Origin: Sphingomonas donggukensis
Lineage (GTDB): Bacteria > Pseudomonadota > Alphaproteobacteria > Sphingomonadales > Sphingomonadaceae
Length of the DNA stretch: 64,000 nucleotides
Reading direction: 5' to 3'
Assembly: GCF_023674425.1 (NCBI RefSeq)
Contig: NZ_CP098401.1
Coordinates: forward strand, 434,001 to 498,000
Position 1 is the stretch's first letter. Every line of letters starts with the position of its first letter. The translations under genes were made by a program, and so were the position numbers. This document shows, one piece after another, positions 17,150 through 25,501 of the stretch. Below the pieces are notes generated by a model that was not told the origin of the DNA, made no database searches, and saw only the letters and a program-made list of their open reading frames with translations.

Positions 17150-19474
17150 TCACGCCTTTTCGGTCTCGGCCTTCTTGCCGCCCTTGGGCTTGCCCGGTTT
17201 CTTGGGCGCGGCTGGCGTGATCTGGAAGGCGAGCGCATTGTCCTTCAGCTTCACGGTCACCTCGCCGCCGTGGACGAGCTTGCCGAACAGCAGCTCCTCG
17301 GCCAGCGGCTGCTTCACCTTTTCCTGGATCAGACGGCCCATCGGGCGTGCGCCGTAGAGCTTGTCGTATCCACGCTCGGTCAGCCACGCCTTCGATTCGT
17401 CGTCCAGCTGGATGTGGACGCCGCGGTCGGCCAGCTGCAGTTCAAGCTGGAGGATGAACTTTTCGACGACGCGACCGACCACTTCCGGTGGCAGGTAATC
17501 GAACGGCACGATGGCATCGAGGCGGTTGCGGAATTCGGGCGTGAAGAGCTTCTTCACGGCCTCCTCCTGCACGTCCTCCCGCGTAAACTGCCCGAAACCG
17601 ATCGATTCCCGCGCCATGTCGGATGCACCGGCATTGGTGGTCATGATGAGGATCGTGTTGCGGAAATCGACGGTCTTGCCGTGGTGGTCGGTCAGCTTGC
17701 CGTTGTCCATCACCTGCAACAGTATGTTGAACAGGTCCGGATGCGCCTTCTCGATCTCGTCGAGCAGCAGGACGCTGTGCGGCTGCTGGTCGACCGCATC
17801 GGTCAGCAGGCCACCCTGGTCGTAGCCGACATAGCCCGGAGGCGCGCCGATCAGGCGCGAAACCGAGTGCCGCTCCATATATTCGGACATGTCGAACCGT
17901 TGGAGCGGGATGCCCATGATCTCGGCCAGCCGCCGCGCGACCTCGGTCTTGCCAACGCCGGTCGGGCCGCTGAACAGATAGTTGCCGATCGGCTTGTCGG
18001 GATCGCGCAGGCCCGCGCGCGACAGCTTGATCGCCGAGGACAGCACCTCGATCGCCTTGTCCTGCCCGAACACCACGCGCTTCAGGTCGGTGTCGAGGTT
18101 CGCCAGCGCCTTGGTATCGTCGGTCGAGACGGTCTTCGGCGGGATGCGCGCCATCGTCGCAATCACCGCCTCGATCTCCTTCGGCGTGATCGTCTTCTTG
18201 CGCTTCGACGGGGCGACCAGCATCTGCATCGCGCCGACTTCGTCGATCACGTCGATCGCCTTGTCGGGCAGCTTGCGGTCGTTGATGTAGCGCGCCGACA
18301 GCTCGACCGCCGACTTGATCGCGTCGGGCGTGTATTTGACGCCGTGATGGCTCTCGAACGCGGTGCGCAGGCCGGCGAGGATCTTGATCGTGTCCTCGAC
18401 GGTCGGCTCGTTGACGTCGATCTTCTGGAACCGGCGCAGCAGCGCGCGATCCTTTTCGAAATGGTTGCGGAATTCCTTGTAGGTGGTCGATCCGATGCAG
18501 CGGATCGTGCCGCCGCTGAGCGCAGGCTTCAGCAGGTTCGACGCGTCCATCGCCCCGCCGCTGGTCGCGCCGGCGCCGATGACGGTGTGGATCTCGTCGA
18601 TGAACAGCACTGCATGCGGCAGCTTCTCAAGCTCGTTCACGACCTGCTTCAGCCGCTCCTCGAAATCGCCGCGATAGCGGGTGCCGGCGAGCAGCGCGCC
18701 CATGTCGAGCGAGTAGATGACGGCTTCCTTCAGCACGTCGGGCACGTCGCCCTCGACGATCTTGCGCGCGAGGCCTTCCGCGATCGCAGTCTTGCCGACG
18801 CCGGGATCGCCTACGTAGAGCGGGTTGTTCTTGGACCGGCGGCAGAGGATCTGGACCGTCCGGTCCACCTCCGGCCCACGACCGATCAGCGGGTCGATCT
18901 TGCCGCCCTTAGCCTTCTCGTTCAGGTCGACCGTGAACTGCTTGAGCGCGCTTTCGGACTTGCCACCCTTGCTTTCGCCCTTCGCCGGCTTCTCGTCGTC
19001 CGCACCCTTGGGCGGCGTGCCTTCGGACGGCGCGCTGCCCTTGCCGACGCCGTGGCTGATGAAGCTGACCGCGTCGAGGCGGCTCATGTCCTGCTGTTGC
19101 AGGAAATAGACGGCATAGCTCTCGCGCTCGGAAAACAGCGCGACGAGCACATTGGCGCCGGTCACTTCGTCGCGGCCCGACGACTGGACGTGCAGGATCG
19201 CGCGCTGGACGACGCGCTGGAACCCGCTGGTCGGCGACGGATCGGTCGACTGCGCGACCTTCAGCGCCTCGAGTTCGGTGTCGAGATAGTGCGCGACCGT
19301 GGTCTTCAGGTCGCCCAGGTCTACGCCGCACGAACTCATCACCTTCGAGGCATGCTCGTCGTCGATCAGCGCGAGCAGGAGATGTTCGAGGGTCGCATAT
19401 TCGTGCCGGCGGTTCGACGCGGCCTTCAGCGCCTCATGCAGGGTGTTTTCGAGCGCGGAAGCAAAGGATGGCAT
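17150..19474 (-). CDS. clpA: ATP-dependent Clp protease ATP-binding subunit ClpA
   Basis: A 774-residue AAA+ unfoldase that feeds substrates to ClpP, including N-degron substrates delivered by ClpS. The N domain (residues 1-145, LENTLHEALKAASNRRHEYA and HLLLALIDDEHA) is joined by a Lys/Pro-rich linker (about 146-175) to AAA domain D1 with Walker A GDPGVGKT and Walker B VLFIDEIHT, then D2 with Walker A SGPTGVGKT and Walker B VLLLDEIEKAHP. The ClpP-binding IGF/IGL-type loop (ESIGFGQ) is present. clpS, often adjacent, is not in this window. GGAG lies about ten bases before the ATG. Confidence 0.97.
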   Translation of the reverse strand: MPSFASALENTLHEALKAASNRRHEYATLEHLLLALIDDEHASKVMSSCGVDLGDLKTTVAHYLDTELEALKVAQSTDPSPTSGFQRVVQRAILHVQSSGRDEVTGANVLVALFSERESYAVYFLQQQDMSRLDAVSFISHGVGKGSAPSEGTPPKGADDEKPAKGESKGGKSESALKQFTVDLNEKAKGGKIDPLIGRGPEVDRTVQILCRRSKNNPLYVGDPGVGKTAIAEGLARKIVEGDVPDVLKEAVIYSLDMGALLAGTRYRGDFEERLKQVVNELEKLPHAVLFIDEIHTVIGAGATSGGAMDASNLLKPALSGGTIRCIGSTTYKEFRNHFEKDRALLRRFQKIDVNEPTVEDTIKILAGLRTAFESHHGVKYTPDAIKSAVELSARYINDRKLPDKAIDVIDEVGAMQMLVAPSKRKKTITPKEIEAVIATMARIPPKTVSTDDTKALANLDTDLKRVVFGQDKAIEVLSSAIKLSRAGLRDPDKPIGNYLFSGPTGVGKTEVARRLAEIMGIPLQRFDMSEYMERHSVSRLIGAPPGYVGYDQGGLLTDAVDQQPHSVLLLDEIEKAHPDLFNILLQVMDNGKLTDHHGKTVDFRNTILIMTTNAGASDMARESIGFGQFTREDVQEEAVKKLFTPEFRNRLDAIVPFDYLPPEVVGRVVEKFILQLELQLADRGVHIQLDDESKAWLTERGYDKLYGARPMGRLIQEKVKQPLAEELLFGKLVHGGEVTVKLKDNALAFQITPAAPKKPGKPKGGKKAETEKA

Positions 19475-19609
19475 TGCAATTCTACTCCAGCGGGCCGGCG
19501 CAGATGCCCGGCCCCTTTCCGCCTATGTCGGAAGTCCGGGGCCGCGCATCAAGCGCGGGTGCCCACCACCGGTCGGTTCGCTTGCGCGCCCGGACCGGTG
19601 GGCCAGCGC

Positions 19610-19807
19610 TCACGACTTGAATAGCGCGTCGGCGCTTGCGCGATGGTTAACGGCGCGTTCAATTTTTTGGCGGGCCCGCGCAATCTCCGCCTCCAGCGCG
19701 GCGATGCGTTCGGTCAGCTCCGCGACCGAGAATGGGTCGAGATCCTGGCGCGCAAGCTCCGCGACCAGATCGCGCGAGCGGCGGGGAAGGCTGTCGTCGG
19801 CTTCCAT
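19610..19807 (-). CDS. DUF1192 family protein
   Basis: A 65-residue protein matching DUF1192: acidic start (MEADDSLPRR), the conserved core LDPFSVAELTERIAALEAEI and a helical basic tail ending DALFKS. The central part is an amphipathic helix probably forming a coiled coil. The family is small, alphaproteobacterial and without known function. It is upstream of clpA on the same strand, separated by 135 bases that contain only a 9-bp inverted repeat (19566-19574 with 19593-19601). Confidence 0.88.
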   Translation of the reverse strand: MEADDSLPRRSRDLVAELARQDLDPFSVAELTERIAALEAEIARARQKIERAVNHRASADALFKS

Positions 19808-19881
19808 CGCGCAATCGTTGACGCGCGGCAGGCGGGTGTCAATAAGCGCTAGGGTCGGCGTGCGACGAACGGGGGCTAGGC

Positions 19882-20877
19882 GTGACTGTACCGGCGACGA
19901 TGACCGCGATCGATCCAGACGCCCCCGGCGGGCCGGAAGTGCTGGTGCCGGTCACGCGCCCGGTGCCGCAGCCCGCCGCCGACGAGGTGCTGATCCGCGT
20001 GGCCGCGGCGGGGGTCAACCGCCCCGACGTGCTCCAGCGCAAGGGTGGCTATGCCCCGCCGCCGGGCGCCAGCAGCATCCCCGGCCTGGAAATTGCCGGC
20101 GAGGTCGTCGCGGTCGGCGCGGACGTGCCGAGCGAGCTGATTGGCCAGCCGATGTGCGCGCTGGTCGCTGGCGGCGGTTATGCCGAATATTGCGTCGCGC
20201 CGTTCGGCCAGTGCCTGCCGGTACCGGACGCGCTGACGATGGCGGAGGCGGCGGCGCTGCCCGAGACATTGTTCACCGTATGGACGAACCTGTTCGAACG
20301 CGGCTTTGCGAGCGAGGGCGACACCGTGCTGGTCCACGGGGGTACGAGCGGCATCGGCACGATGGCGATCAGTTTGTGCACCATCTTCGGGATCGACATC
20401 ATCGTGACGGCGGGATCGGCGGAAAAGGTTGCTGCGGCCAATGCCTTGGGCGCGACCCACGCGATCGACTATAACGCCGAGGATTTCGTGGCGCGCGTGA
20501 AGGAGATTACGGCGGGCAAGGGCGTCGATGTCGTGCTCGACATGGTCGGCGGCGATTACGTGCCGCGCAACCTGGCGTGCCTGGCCGAGGACGGGCGCCA
20601 TGTCTCGATCGCGGTGCAGGGCGGGATGATGGCGACGATACCGATCTTCGACATCATGCGCCGCCGCCTGACGCTGACCGGATCGACGCTCCGCAACCGC
20701 GACACCGCGTTCAAGACCCTGGTCGCCGACGAACTCGCGCACACCGTCTGGCCGCATGTCGAGGCGGGGCGGCTGAAACCGGTGATGGACCGCAGCTTCC
20801 CCCTGGCCGAAGCCGCCGACGCGCATCGCCGGATGGAAGCGGGGGATCATGTGGGAAAGATCGTGCTGTTCCCCTGA
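19882..20877 (+). CDS. Zinc-independent NAD(P)H-quinone oxidoreductase (Qor family)
   Basis: A 331-residue medium-chain reductase. APGGPEVL, AAGVNRPDVLQRKGGY and PGLEIAGEVVAVG mark the N-terminal GroES-like domain; the Rossmann fold follows with VLVHGGTSGIGTMA and later VDVVLDMVGGDYVP. The catalytic-zinc cysteine and histidine of alcohol dehydrogenases are absent, as in quinone or crotonase-type reductases. It reduces quinones or alpha,beta-unsaturated carbonyls with NADPH. GTG 19882 has GGGGG nine bases upstream; ATG 19900 is an alternative that fits the family alignment equally well. Confidence 0.9.
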   Translation: MTVPATMTAIDPDAPGGPEVLVPVTRPVPQPAADEVLIRVAAAGVNRPDVLQRKGGYAPPPGASSIPGLEIAGEVVAVGADVPSELIGQPMCALVAGGGYAEYCVAPFGQCLPVPDALTMAEAAALPETLFTVWTNLFERGFASEGDTVLVHGGTSGIGTMAISLCTIFGIDIIVTAGSAEKVAAANALGATHAIDYNAEDFVARVKEITAGKGVDVVLDMVGGDYVPRNLACLAEDGRHVSIAVQGGMMATIPIFDIMRRRLTLTGSTLRNRDTAFKTLVADELAHTVWPHVEAGRLKPVMDRSFPLAEAADAHRRMEAGDHVGKIVLFP

Positions 20878-20920
20878 CGCCTAAGGGTGCGCGTCCGAAT
20901 CCACTGGAGCCGCCGACGCT

Positions 20921-20954
20921 TGCCTCCTAGTCTTCGTACCGAATCGGGGAGGCA
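20921..20954 (+). promoter_or_regulatory. Hairpin pairing with the yqiJ ribosome site
   Basis: TGCCTCC at 20921-20927 is the exact complement of GGAGGCA at 20948-20954, which contains the Shine-Dalgarno sequence of the following GTG start at 20958. If transcription starts upstream, the hairpin would mask the ribosome site. The loop is 20 bases. Confidence 0.4.
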
Positions 20955-20957
20955 GGG

Positions 20958-21566
20958 GTGCTGGATTTTCTGGGCGCGTCGCAGAACGTGCTCTTTTCCG
21001 CGGCAATCGTATTGATGCTGCTGATCGGCGCGGTGCAGCTGGTCGGATTCGGGCATTTCGATGTGGATGCCGACGCCGATCTGGACGGCGATCTGCTGGC
21101 GTGGCTGGGCGTCGGTCGGCTGCCGCTGCTGATGCTGCTGGTGGTGTTTCTCGCGAGTTTCGGGATCATCGGCCTGATCGGGCAGCAGGCGTCGCACGAC
21201 TGGCTGGGCGTGTTGCAGCCGCTGTGGATCGCCGCCCCGGTCGCGGCGATTGCGGCGCTGCCGGTCACAGGACTTGCCGCGCGGCTGCTGGCGCGCATCC
21301 TGCCCAGCGATTTCACCACCGCGGTCCCGATCGAGGACATGGTCGGGCGCGGCGCCACGATCGTCGTCGGACGCGCCGAACAGGGCTCGCCCGCCCGTGC
21401 CCGCGTCACCGATCAGTTCGGGCAGGCGCATTACGTGATGGTCGAGCCCGATACGCCCGACCAGGTTTTCGAGGAGGGCGAGGCGGTGCTGCTCGTCCGC
21501 CAGCAGGGCGCGGGCTTTCGCGCGATCACCCGGGGCGATCACCGCCTGCCGTATATCGATGGATGA
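20958..21566 (+). CDS. YqiJ-like membrane protein (OB-fold, flotillin partner)
   Basis: A 202-residue protein with three membrane segments (about 12-30, 55-75, 85-110), an acidic Asp-repeat after the first (DVDADADLDGDLLAWLG), and a soluble C-terminal domain (about 125-202) with an OB-fold-like pattern (GRGATIVVGRAEQGSPARAR and HYVMVEP). This is the architecture of YqiJ/NfeD-like partners of flotillins. It is followed six bases later by the flotillin gene, the conserved yqiJ-yqiK arrangement. The start is GTG with GGGAGG five bases upstream. Its likely role is support of flotillin membrane microdomains. Confidence 0.85.
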   Translation: MLDFLGASQNVLFSAAIVLMLLIGAVQLVGFGHFDVDADADLDGDLLAWLGVGRLPLLMLLVVFLASFGIIGLIGQQASHDWLGVLQPLWIAAPVAAIAALPVTGLAARLLARILPSDFTTAVPIEDMVGRGATIVVGRAEQGSPARARVTDQFGQAHYVMVEPDTPDQVFEEGEAVLLVRQQGAGFRAITRGDHRLPYIDG

Positions 21567-21572
21567 GAAACG

Positions 21573-23267
21573 ATGAATGAGGTTGCGACCCAGGGCAGCT
21601 CGATGCTGCCCTATCTGATCTACGCGGGCGTGGGACTCGCGACGTTGCTGGTGCTGGGGCTGATCCTGGCGAGGCTGTATCGTCGCGCGTCGAAGGAGAT
21701 CGGTTTCGTCCGCACCGGGCTGGGCGGGGAGAAGGTGGTCATTAACGGCGGCGCTCTGGTGCTGCCCGTTTTTCACGAGACGATGCCGGTCAACATGAAC
21801 ACGGTGCGGCTGGCGGTAGAGCGCAAGAACATGGATGCGCTGATTACGCTCGACCGGTTGCGGATCGACGTGAAGGCGGAATTCTACGTGCGGGTGAAGC
21901 CCGACGCCGGCTCGATCGCGACCGCGGCGCAGACGCTCGGCATGCGGACGATGAACCCGGACGCGCTGAAGGAGCTGGTCGAAGGCAAGTTCGTCGATGC
22001 GCTCCGCTCGGTCGCGGCGGGGATGACGATGGCGCAGCTGCACGAACAGCGCAGCGAATTCGTCCAGAAGGTGCAGCAGGCATCCTCGGTCGACCTGGCG
22101 ATGAACGGGCTGGAGTTGGAGAGCGTGTCGCTGACCGGGCTCGACCAGACCTCGATCGAGCATTTCAACGCGAACAATGCCTTCGACGCGGAGGGCCTGA
22201 CCAAGCTGACCGAGCAGATCGAGCTGCGCAAGAAGGCGCGCAACGACATCGAGCAGGACACGCGCGTCCAGATCGAGACCAAGAACCTCGAAGCGCAACG
22301 CCAGTCCTTCCTTATCGGGCGTGACACCGAATTCGCCAGGCTGGAGCAGGAGCGCGAGGTCGAGATGCGGCGCGCGGCGCAATCGGCGGAGGTGGCGCGC
22401 GAACAGTCGCTACGTCAGCAGGAAGCCGACCAGGCGCGGATCGAGGCGAAGAAGCTGGTCGACAGCCAGCAAATCGAGGCCGATCGCGCGGTGAAACAGG
22501 CCCAGATCGCCCAAAGCCAGGCGCTGGAGCTGGCTCGGCAGGAGCAGCAGATCGCGGTGCAGAACAAGAGCCGCGAGGAAAGCCAGGCGCGGGCCGAGGC
22601 CGACAAGGCGCGCGCCGCCGCGGTCGTCGCCGAGGAGCAGGTCGGCACCGCGCGGGAGGCCGAGATCGCCGAGCGCCAGAAGCGAATCGAGCTGATCGAC
22701 GCCGCGCGCGAGGCCGAGCGTGCCGCGATCGGCATCAGGGTGCAGGCCGAGGCCGAAAAGCAGGCCGCCGCCGACCGGGCACAGGCCGTGCTGGAAGGTG
22801 CGCGCGGCGAAGCGGAGGCGGCCAAGCTGAAGGCCGATGCCGACCGCGTCCGCTTCGAGGTGGAGGCGGCTGGCCAGCGCGCGGTCAACGAGGCGGCGAA
22901 CCTGCTGTCGTCGGACCAGGTGTCGATGGCGACGAAGCTGGCGCTGCTGAAAGTGCTGCCCGAAGTGATCCGCGAGGCGGCGAAACCGATGGAGGCGATC
23001 GACAGCATCCGCATCGTCCAGGTCGATGGGCTGACCGGCAACGGCGGCGGCAATGGCGGCGGCGCGGGAGACGGTGGCGATGGGGGCGACCGCAACCTCG
23101 CCAATTCGGCGGTCGCGGCGGCGCTGCGCTACCGCGCGCAGGCGCCGGTGATCGACGGGCTGATGCGCGACCTGGGCTTCGAGGGCGGTTCGCTGGACGC
23201 GCTGGTCGCCAGCGCGACGGGGCAGGGTGCCGCGCCCGTGCCGAAGCCGCCGGTCGCGAAGAAGTAG
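21573..23267 (+). CDS. Flotillin-like SPFH-domain protein (YqiK type)
   Basis: A 564-residue membrane-anchored scaffold. One N-terminal membrane segment (about residues 12-32), an SPFH/band-7 domain (about 45-220: EIGFVRTGLGGEKVVINGGA, VERKNMDALITLDRLRIDV), then a long alanine/glutamate-rich coiled coil (about 225-440) and a Gly-rich tail (GNGGGNGGGAGDGGDGGD). Flotillins oligomerise on the inner membrane to organise microdomains. It is coupled with the preceding YqiJ-like gene and followed by a small membrane protein and a GST, suggesting a membrane-stress or envelope unit. Confidence 0.92.
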   Translation: MNEVATQGSSMLPYLIYAGVGLATLLVLGLILARLYRRASKEIGFVRTGLGGEKVVINGGALVLPVFHETMPVNMNTVRLAVERKNMDALITLDRLRIDVKAEFYVRVKPDAGSIATAAQTLGMRTMNPDALKELVEGKFVDALRSVAAGMTMAQLHEQRSEFVQKVQQASSVDLAMNGLELESVSLTGLDQTSIEHFNANNAFDAEGLTKLTEQIELRKKARNDIEQDTRVQIETKNLEAQRQSFLIGRDTEFARLEQEREVEMRRAAQSAEVAREQSLRQQEADQARIEAKKLVDSQQIEADRAVKQAQIAQSQALELARQEQQIAVQNKSREESQARAEADKARAAAVVAEEQVGTAREAEIAERQKRIELIDAAREAERAAIGIRVQAEAEKQAAADRAQAVLEGARGEAEAAKLKADADRVRFEVEAAGQRAVNEAANLLSSDQVSMATKLALLKVLPEVIREAAKPMEAIDSIRIVQVDGLTGNGGGNGGGAGDGGDGGDRNLANSAVAAALRYRAQAPVIDGLMRDLGFEGGSLDALVASATGQGAAPVPKPPVAKK

Positions 23268-23286
23268 CGGCGAGCAGGGGGCGGAC

Positions 23287-23805
23287 ATGCGGGCTCATCG
23301 GTATCTGGTGCCGATCGCGGTGGTGGTGATGGCGGGGGTGCAGGTGTTGTGGCCGGGATCGATCCGGCCGGTAGCGAACCGGCCGGCGGTGAGCGACGTC
23401 GCGGCATTGCCGCCGGCGGTCCATGCCAAGATGACGCGGTTTTTGGACGCACAGGCGATCCTGCTGCCCGAGCCATTTCCGCGGCGTGCCGATCCGCAGC
23501 CGGGCGCGCCGCGGCTGGGCTATGGCTACCGGGAGGTCGCGTTCTTCAAGCTGCCGCTGTTCGCCTACCGCGACCTGGGGTTCGTCCTGTACGACAGCGA
23601 CGGCGCGCGGCAGCGGCTGGTACCGCTCGACGAGGGCTATCTGAAGCTGCTGGAGAAGGAGGCGGGGATGCCGCTGGCGCGCGGATATGTGTTCCCGGTC
23701 TGGTGGCATCTTTGGGGCTGGCTGGTCATCGCCGCGCTGGCGGCGTCGCTGGTGTCGTGGCTGCGCGAGCAGGACGACAAGCGGATGGCGGCGGGGATCA
23801 TATGA
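23287..23805 (+). CDS. Hypothetical protein with N- and C-terminal membrane segments
   Basis: A 172-residue protein with a signal-anchor near the start (residues 7-24, LVPIAVVVMAGVQVLW), a middle soluble domain (25-135, ending YLKLLEKEAGMPLARGYVFP) and a second hydrophobic segment (about 137-158, WWHLWGWLVIAALAASLVSW), giving both ends in the cytoplasm or a hairpin. The ATG at 23287 has AGGGGGC upstream. It follows the flotillin gene by 19 bases and overlaps the GST gene (ATGA), so it belongs to the same transcription unit. No family recognised. Confidence 0.82.
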   Translation: MRAHRYLVPIAVVVMAGVQVLWPGSIRPVANRPAVSDVAALPPAVHAKMTRFLDAQAILLPEPFPRRADPQPGAPRLGYGYREVAFFKLPLFAYRDLGFVLYDSDGARQRLVPLDEGYLKLLEKEAGMPLARGYVFPVWWHLWGWLVIAALAASLVSWLREQDDKRMAAGII

Positions 23806-24419
23806 GCGCGGCGATCATCCTCCACGAATATGCGGCGTCGGGGAATTGCTGGAAGATCCGCGCGACCGCGGCGCTGGCCGGAGTGGCGATCGAGCGGCGT
23901 GAGTATGACATCGTCCGCGGCGAGACGCGGACGCCCGAATTTCTGGCGACGGTCAATGCGAACGGGCGCATTCCGGTGTTGCAGGTTGGGGACCGTTTCC
24001 TGCCGGAAAGCAACGCCGCGTGCGTCTATCTGGGCGAGGGCACGGACCTGATCCCGCACGACAACTTCGACCGCGCGGATATGCTGCGATGGATGTTCTG
24101 GGAACAGTATAACCACGAGCCGAACGTCGCGACCCTGCGGTTCTGGACGGGATGGATCGGCCTCGACAGTCTGACCCCGGTTCAGGCCGGGCAGGTCGAT
24201 GCAAAGCGCGCGGCGGGTGACGCCGCGCTGGCGCTGATGGACGAGCATCTGGCGCGGCACGACTGGTTCGTCGGCGACAGCGTGACGCTCGCCGACATTG
24301 CGCTCTATCCGTACACCGCGAAGGCGGGCGAGGGTGGGTTCGAGCTGGCGCGCTATCCGGCGGTGCGGGCGTGGCTGGCGCGCGTCGAGGGCGTGGCGGG
24401 GTTCGTACCCTTCGCCTGA
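23802..24419 (+). CDS. Glutathione S-transferase family protein
   Basis: A 205-residue GST. The thioredoxin-like N-terminal domain has HEYAASGNCWKIRATAALAG, with a Ser/Cys near the glutathione thiol site, and NGRIPVLQVGDRFLPESNAA containing the cis-Pro and the ES pair that binds glutathione. The helical C-terminal domain carries the N-capping motif VTLADIALYPYT. It overlaps the preceding membrane-protein stop by four bases. Reaction probably glutathione conjugation or peroxide reduction; substrate unknown. Confidence 0.92.
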   Translation: MSAAIILHEYAASGNCWKIRATAALAGVAIERREYDIVRGETRTPEFLATVNANGRIPVLQVGDRFLPESNAACVYLGEGTDLIPHDNFDRADMLRWMFWEQYNHEPNVATLRFWTGWIGLDSLTPVQAGQVDAKRAAGDAALALMDEHLARHDWFVGDSVTLADIALYPYTAKAGEGGFELARYPAVRAWLARVEGVAGFVPFA

Positions 24420-24509
24420 CTGTTACGCCGCAGTGACGCCGCCGCGTTCGAGCCGTAACATTTCCGCGCCACTGCCCGGGTCCAGGCTCGAACGGGGTGA
24501 GGCTCGGGA

Positions 24510-25388
24510 ATGGACGATATCGCGCGGTTGCTGCCCGGCAGCGACGTCACCGACCTTGCCGAATTCGCCAGCCGGCGACCGAGCGTCCCCGAACGGGTGG
24601 CGGCGGCGCGGCGGCGATATCGGGCGATCTGGATTTCCGACGTCCATCTGGGCACGCGGGGCTGCAATGCCGACGCGCTGATCGACTTCCTGGACCATGT
24701 CGACAGCGACACGCTGTACCTGGTCGGCGACATCATCGACGGCTGGCGGCTGAAGAAAAAATTCTACTGGCCGCCCGCGCACAACGACGTCCTGTGGCGC
24801 CTGCTGAAGCGTGCGCGGCGGGGCACGCGCGTCGTCTATATCCCCGGCAACCATGACGAGATGTTCCGCCAGTTCGCGGGGCTCGATTTCGGCGGAGTGC
24901 TGATCCGGCGGCAGGCGGTCCACACGACCGCCGACGGACGTCGCCTCCTGGTGCTGCACGGCGACGAATTCGACGCGATCATGCTGTCGCACCGCTGGCT
25001 CGCGTATCTGGGCGACGCCGCCTACCACGCGGCGATGTGGGCGAACCGCTGGGTCAACGCCTATCGCCGCTGGGCCGGGCTGCCGTACTGGTCGCTGAGC
25101 AAGCACGCCAAGAGCCGCGTCAAGAAATCGGTCGAGTTCATCAGCCGGTTCGAGGAGATCGTCGCCCACGAGGCGGGGTCGCGCGGGGTCGATGGCGTCG
25201 TCGCCGGCCATATCCACACCGCCGAGATCCGCGAGATTGCCGGCGTCGCCTATTACAACGACGGCGACTGGGTCGAAGGCTGCACCGCGCTGGTCGAGCA
25301 TCACGACGGCCGGATGGAGGTGCTGCACTGGGCCGACGAGATGGCGGCGCGCGGGGCGGACGTGGTGGCCGAGTTGGTGGCGGCGTGA
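24510..25388 (+). CDS. UDP-2,3-diacylglucosamine diphosphatase-like metallophosphoesterase
   Basis: A 292-residue calcineurin-fold phosphoesterase. All metal motifs are visible: SDVHLGTRG, VGDIIDGWR, PGNHDEM, LHGDEFD and GHIHTAE. The sequence belongs to the larger LpxH-like subgroup that often accompanies a glycosyltransferase in Alphaproteobacteria, not to the canonical lipid A LpxH, so the exact lipid substrate is uncertain. The next gene is such a glycosyltransferase, separated by a palindromic element. It probably acts in envelope glycolipid metabolism on the cytoplasmic face. Confidence 0.88.
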   Translation: MDDIARLLPGSDVTDLAEFASRRPSVPERVAAARRRYRAIWISDVHLGTRGCNADALIDFLDHVDSDTLYLVGDIIDGWRLKKKFYWPPAHNDVLWRLLKRARRGTRVVYIPGNHDEMFRQFAGLDFGGVLIRRQAVHTTADGRRLLVLHGDEFDAIMLSHRWLAYLGDAAYHAAMWANRWVNAYRRWAGLPYWSLSKHAKSRVKKSVEFISRFEEIVAHEAGSRGVDGVVAGHIHTAEIREIAGVAYYNDGDWVEGCTALVEHHDGRMEVLHWADEMAARGADVVAELVAA

Positions 25389-25407
25389 GGGGAAGGCCAG
25401 CCTACCG

Positions 25408-25485
25408 CCGTTCGTTTCGAGCGTAGTCGAGAAACACCTGTGGAGCGCGCGGCGAGCGTTTCTCGACTTCGCTCGAAACGAACGG
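25408..25485. repeat. Palindromic element, family A (intergenic copy)
   Basis: Arms of 28 bases at 25408-25435 and 25458-25485 differ from perfect complementarity at one position, with a 22-base spacer. The same arm sequence occurs inside bioB and pccA in this window. There is no T tract. It sits between the metallophosphoesterase and the glycosyltransferase. Confidence 0.9.
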
Positions 25486-25501
25486 AACGAGAGGCGCCGC
25501 G

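Noticed and set aside
19566..19601. 9-bp inverted repeat between clpA and DUF1192 as terminator
   Set aside because: Loop of 18 bases and no T tract on the minus strand; too weak to call.
17120..19624. 834-codon open frame on the plus strand opposite clpA
   Set aside because: It mirrors clpA throughout, has an Arg/Asp/Leu/Val-rich sequence without domains and arises because GC-rich codons leave few stops on the other strand.
25408..25485. Family A palindromes as transcription terminators
   Set aside because: None of the copies is followed by a T tract on either strand and two lie inside genes that continue past them.
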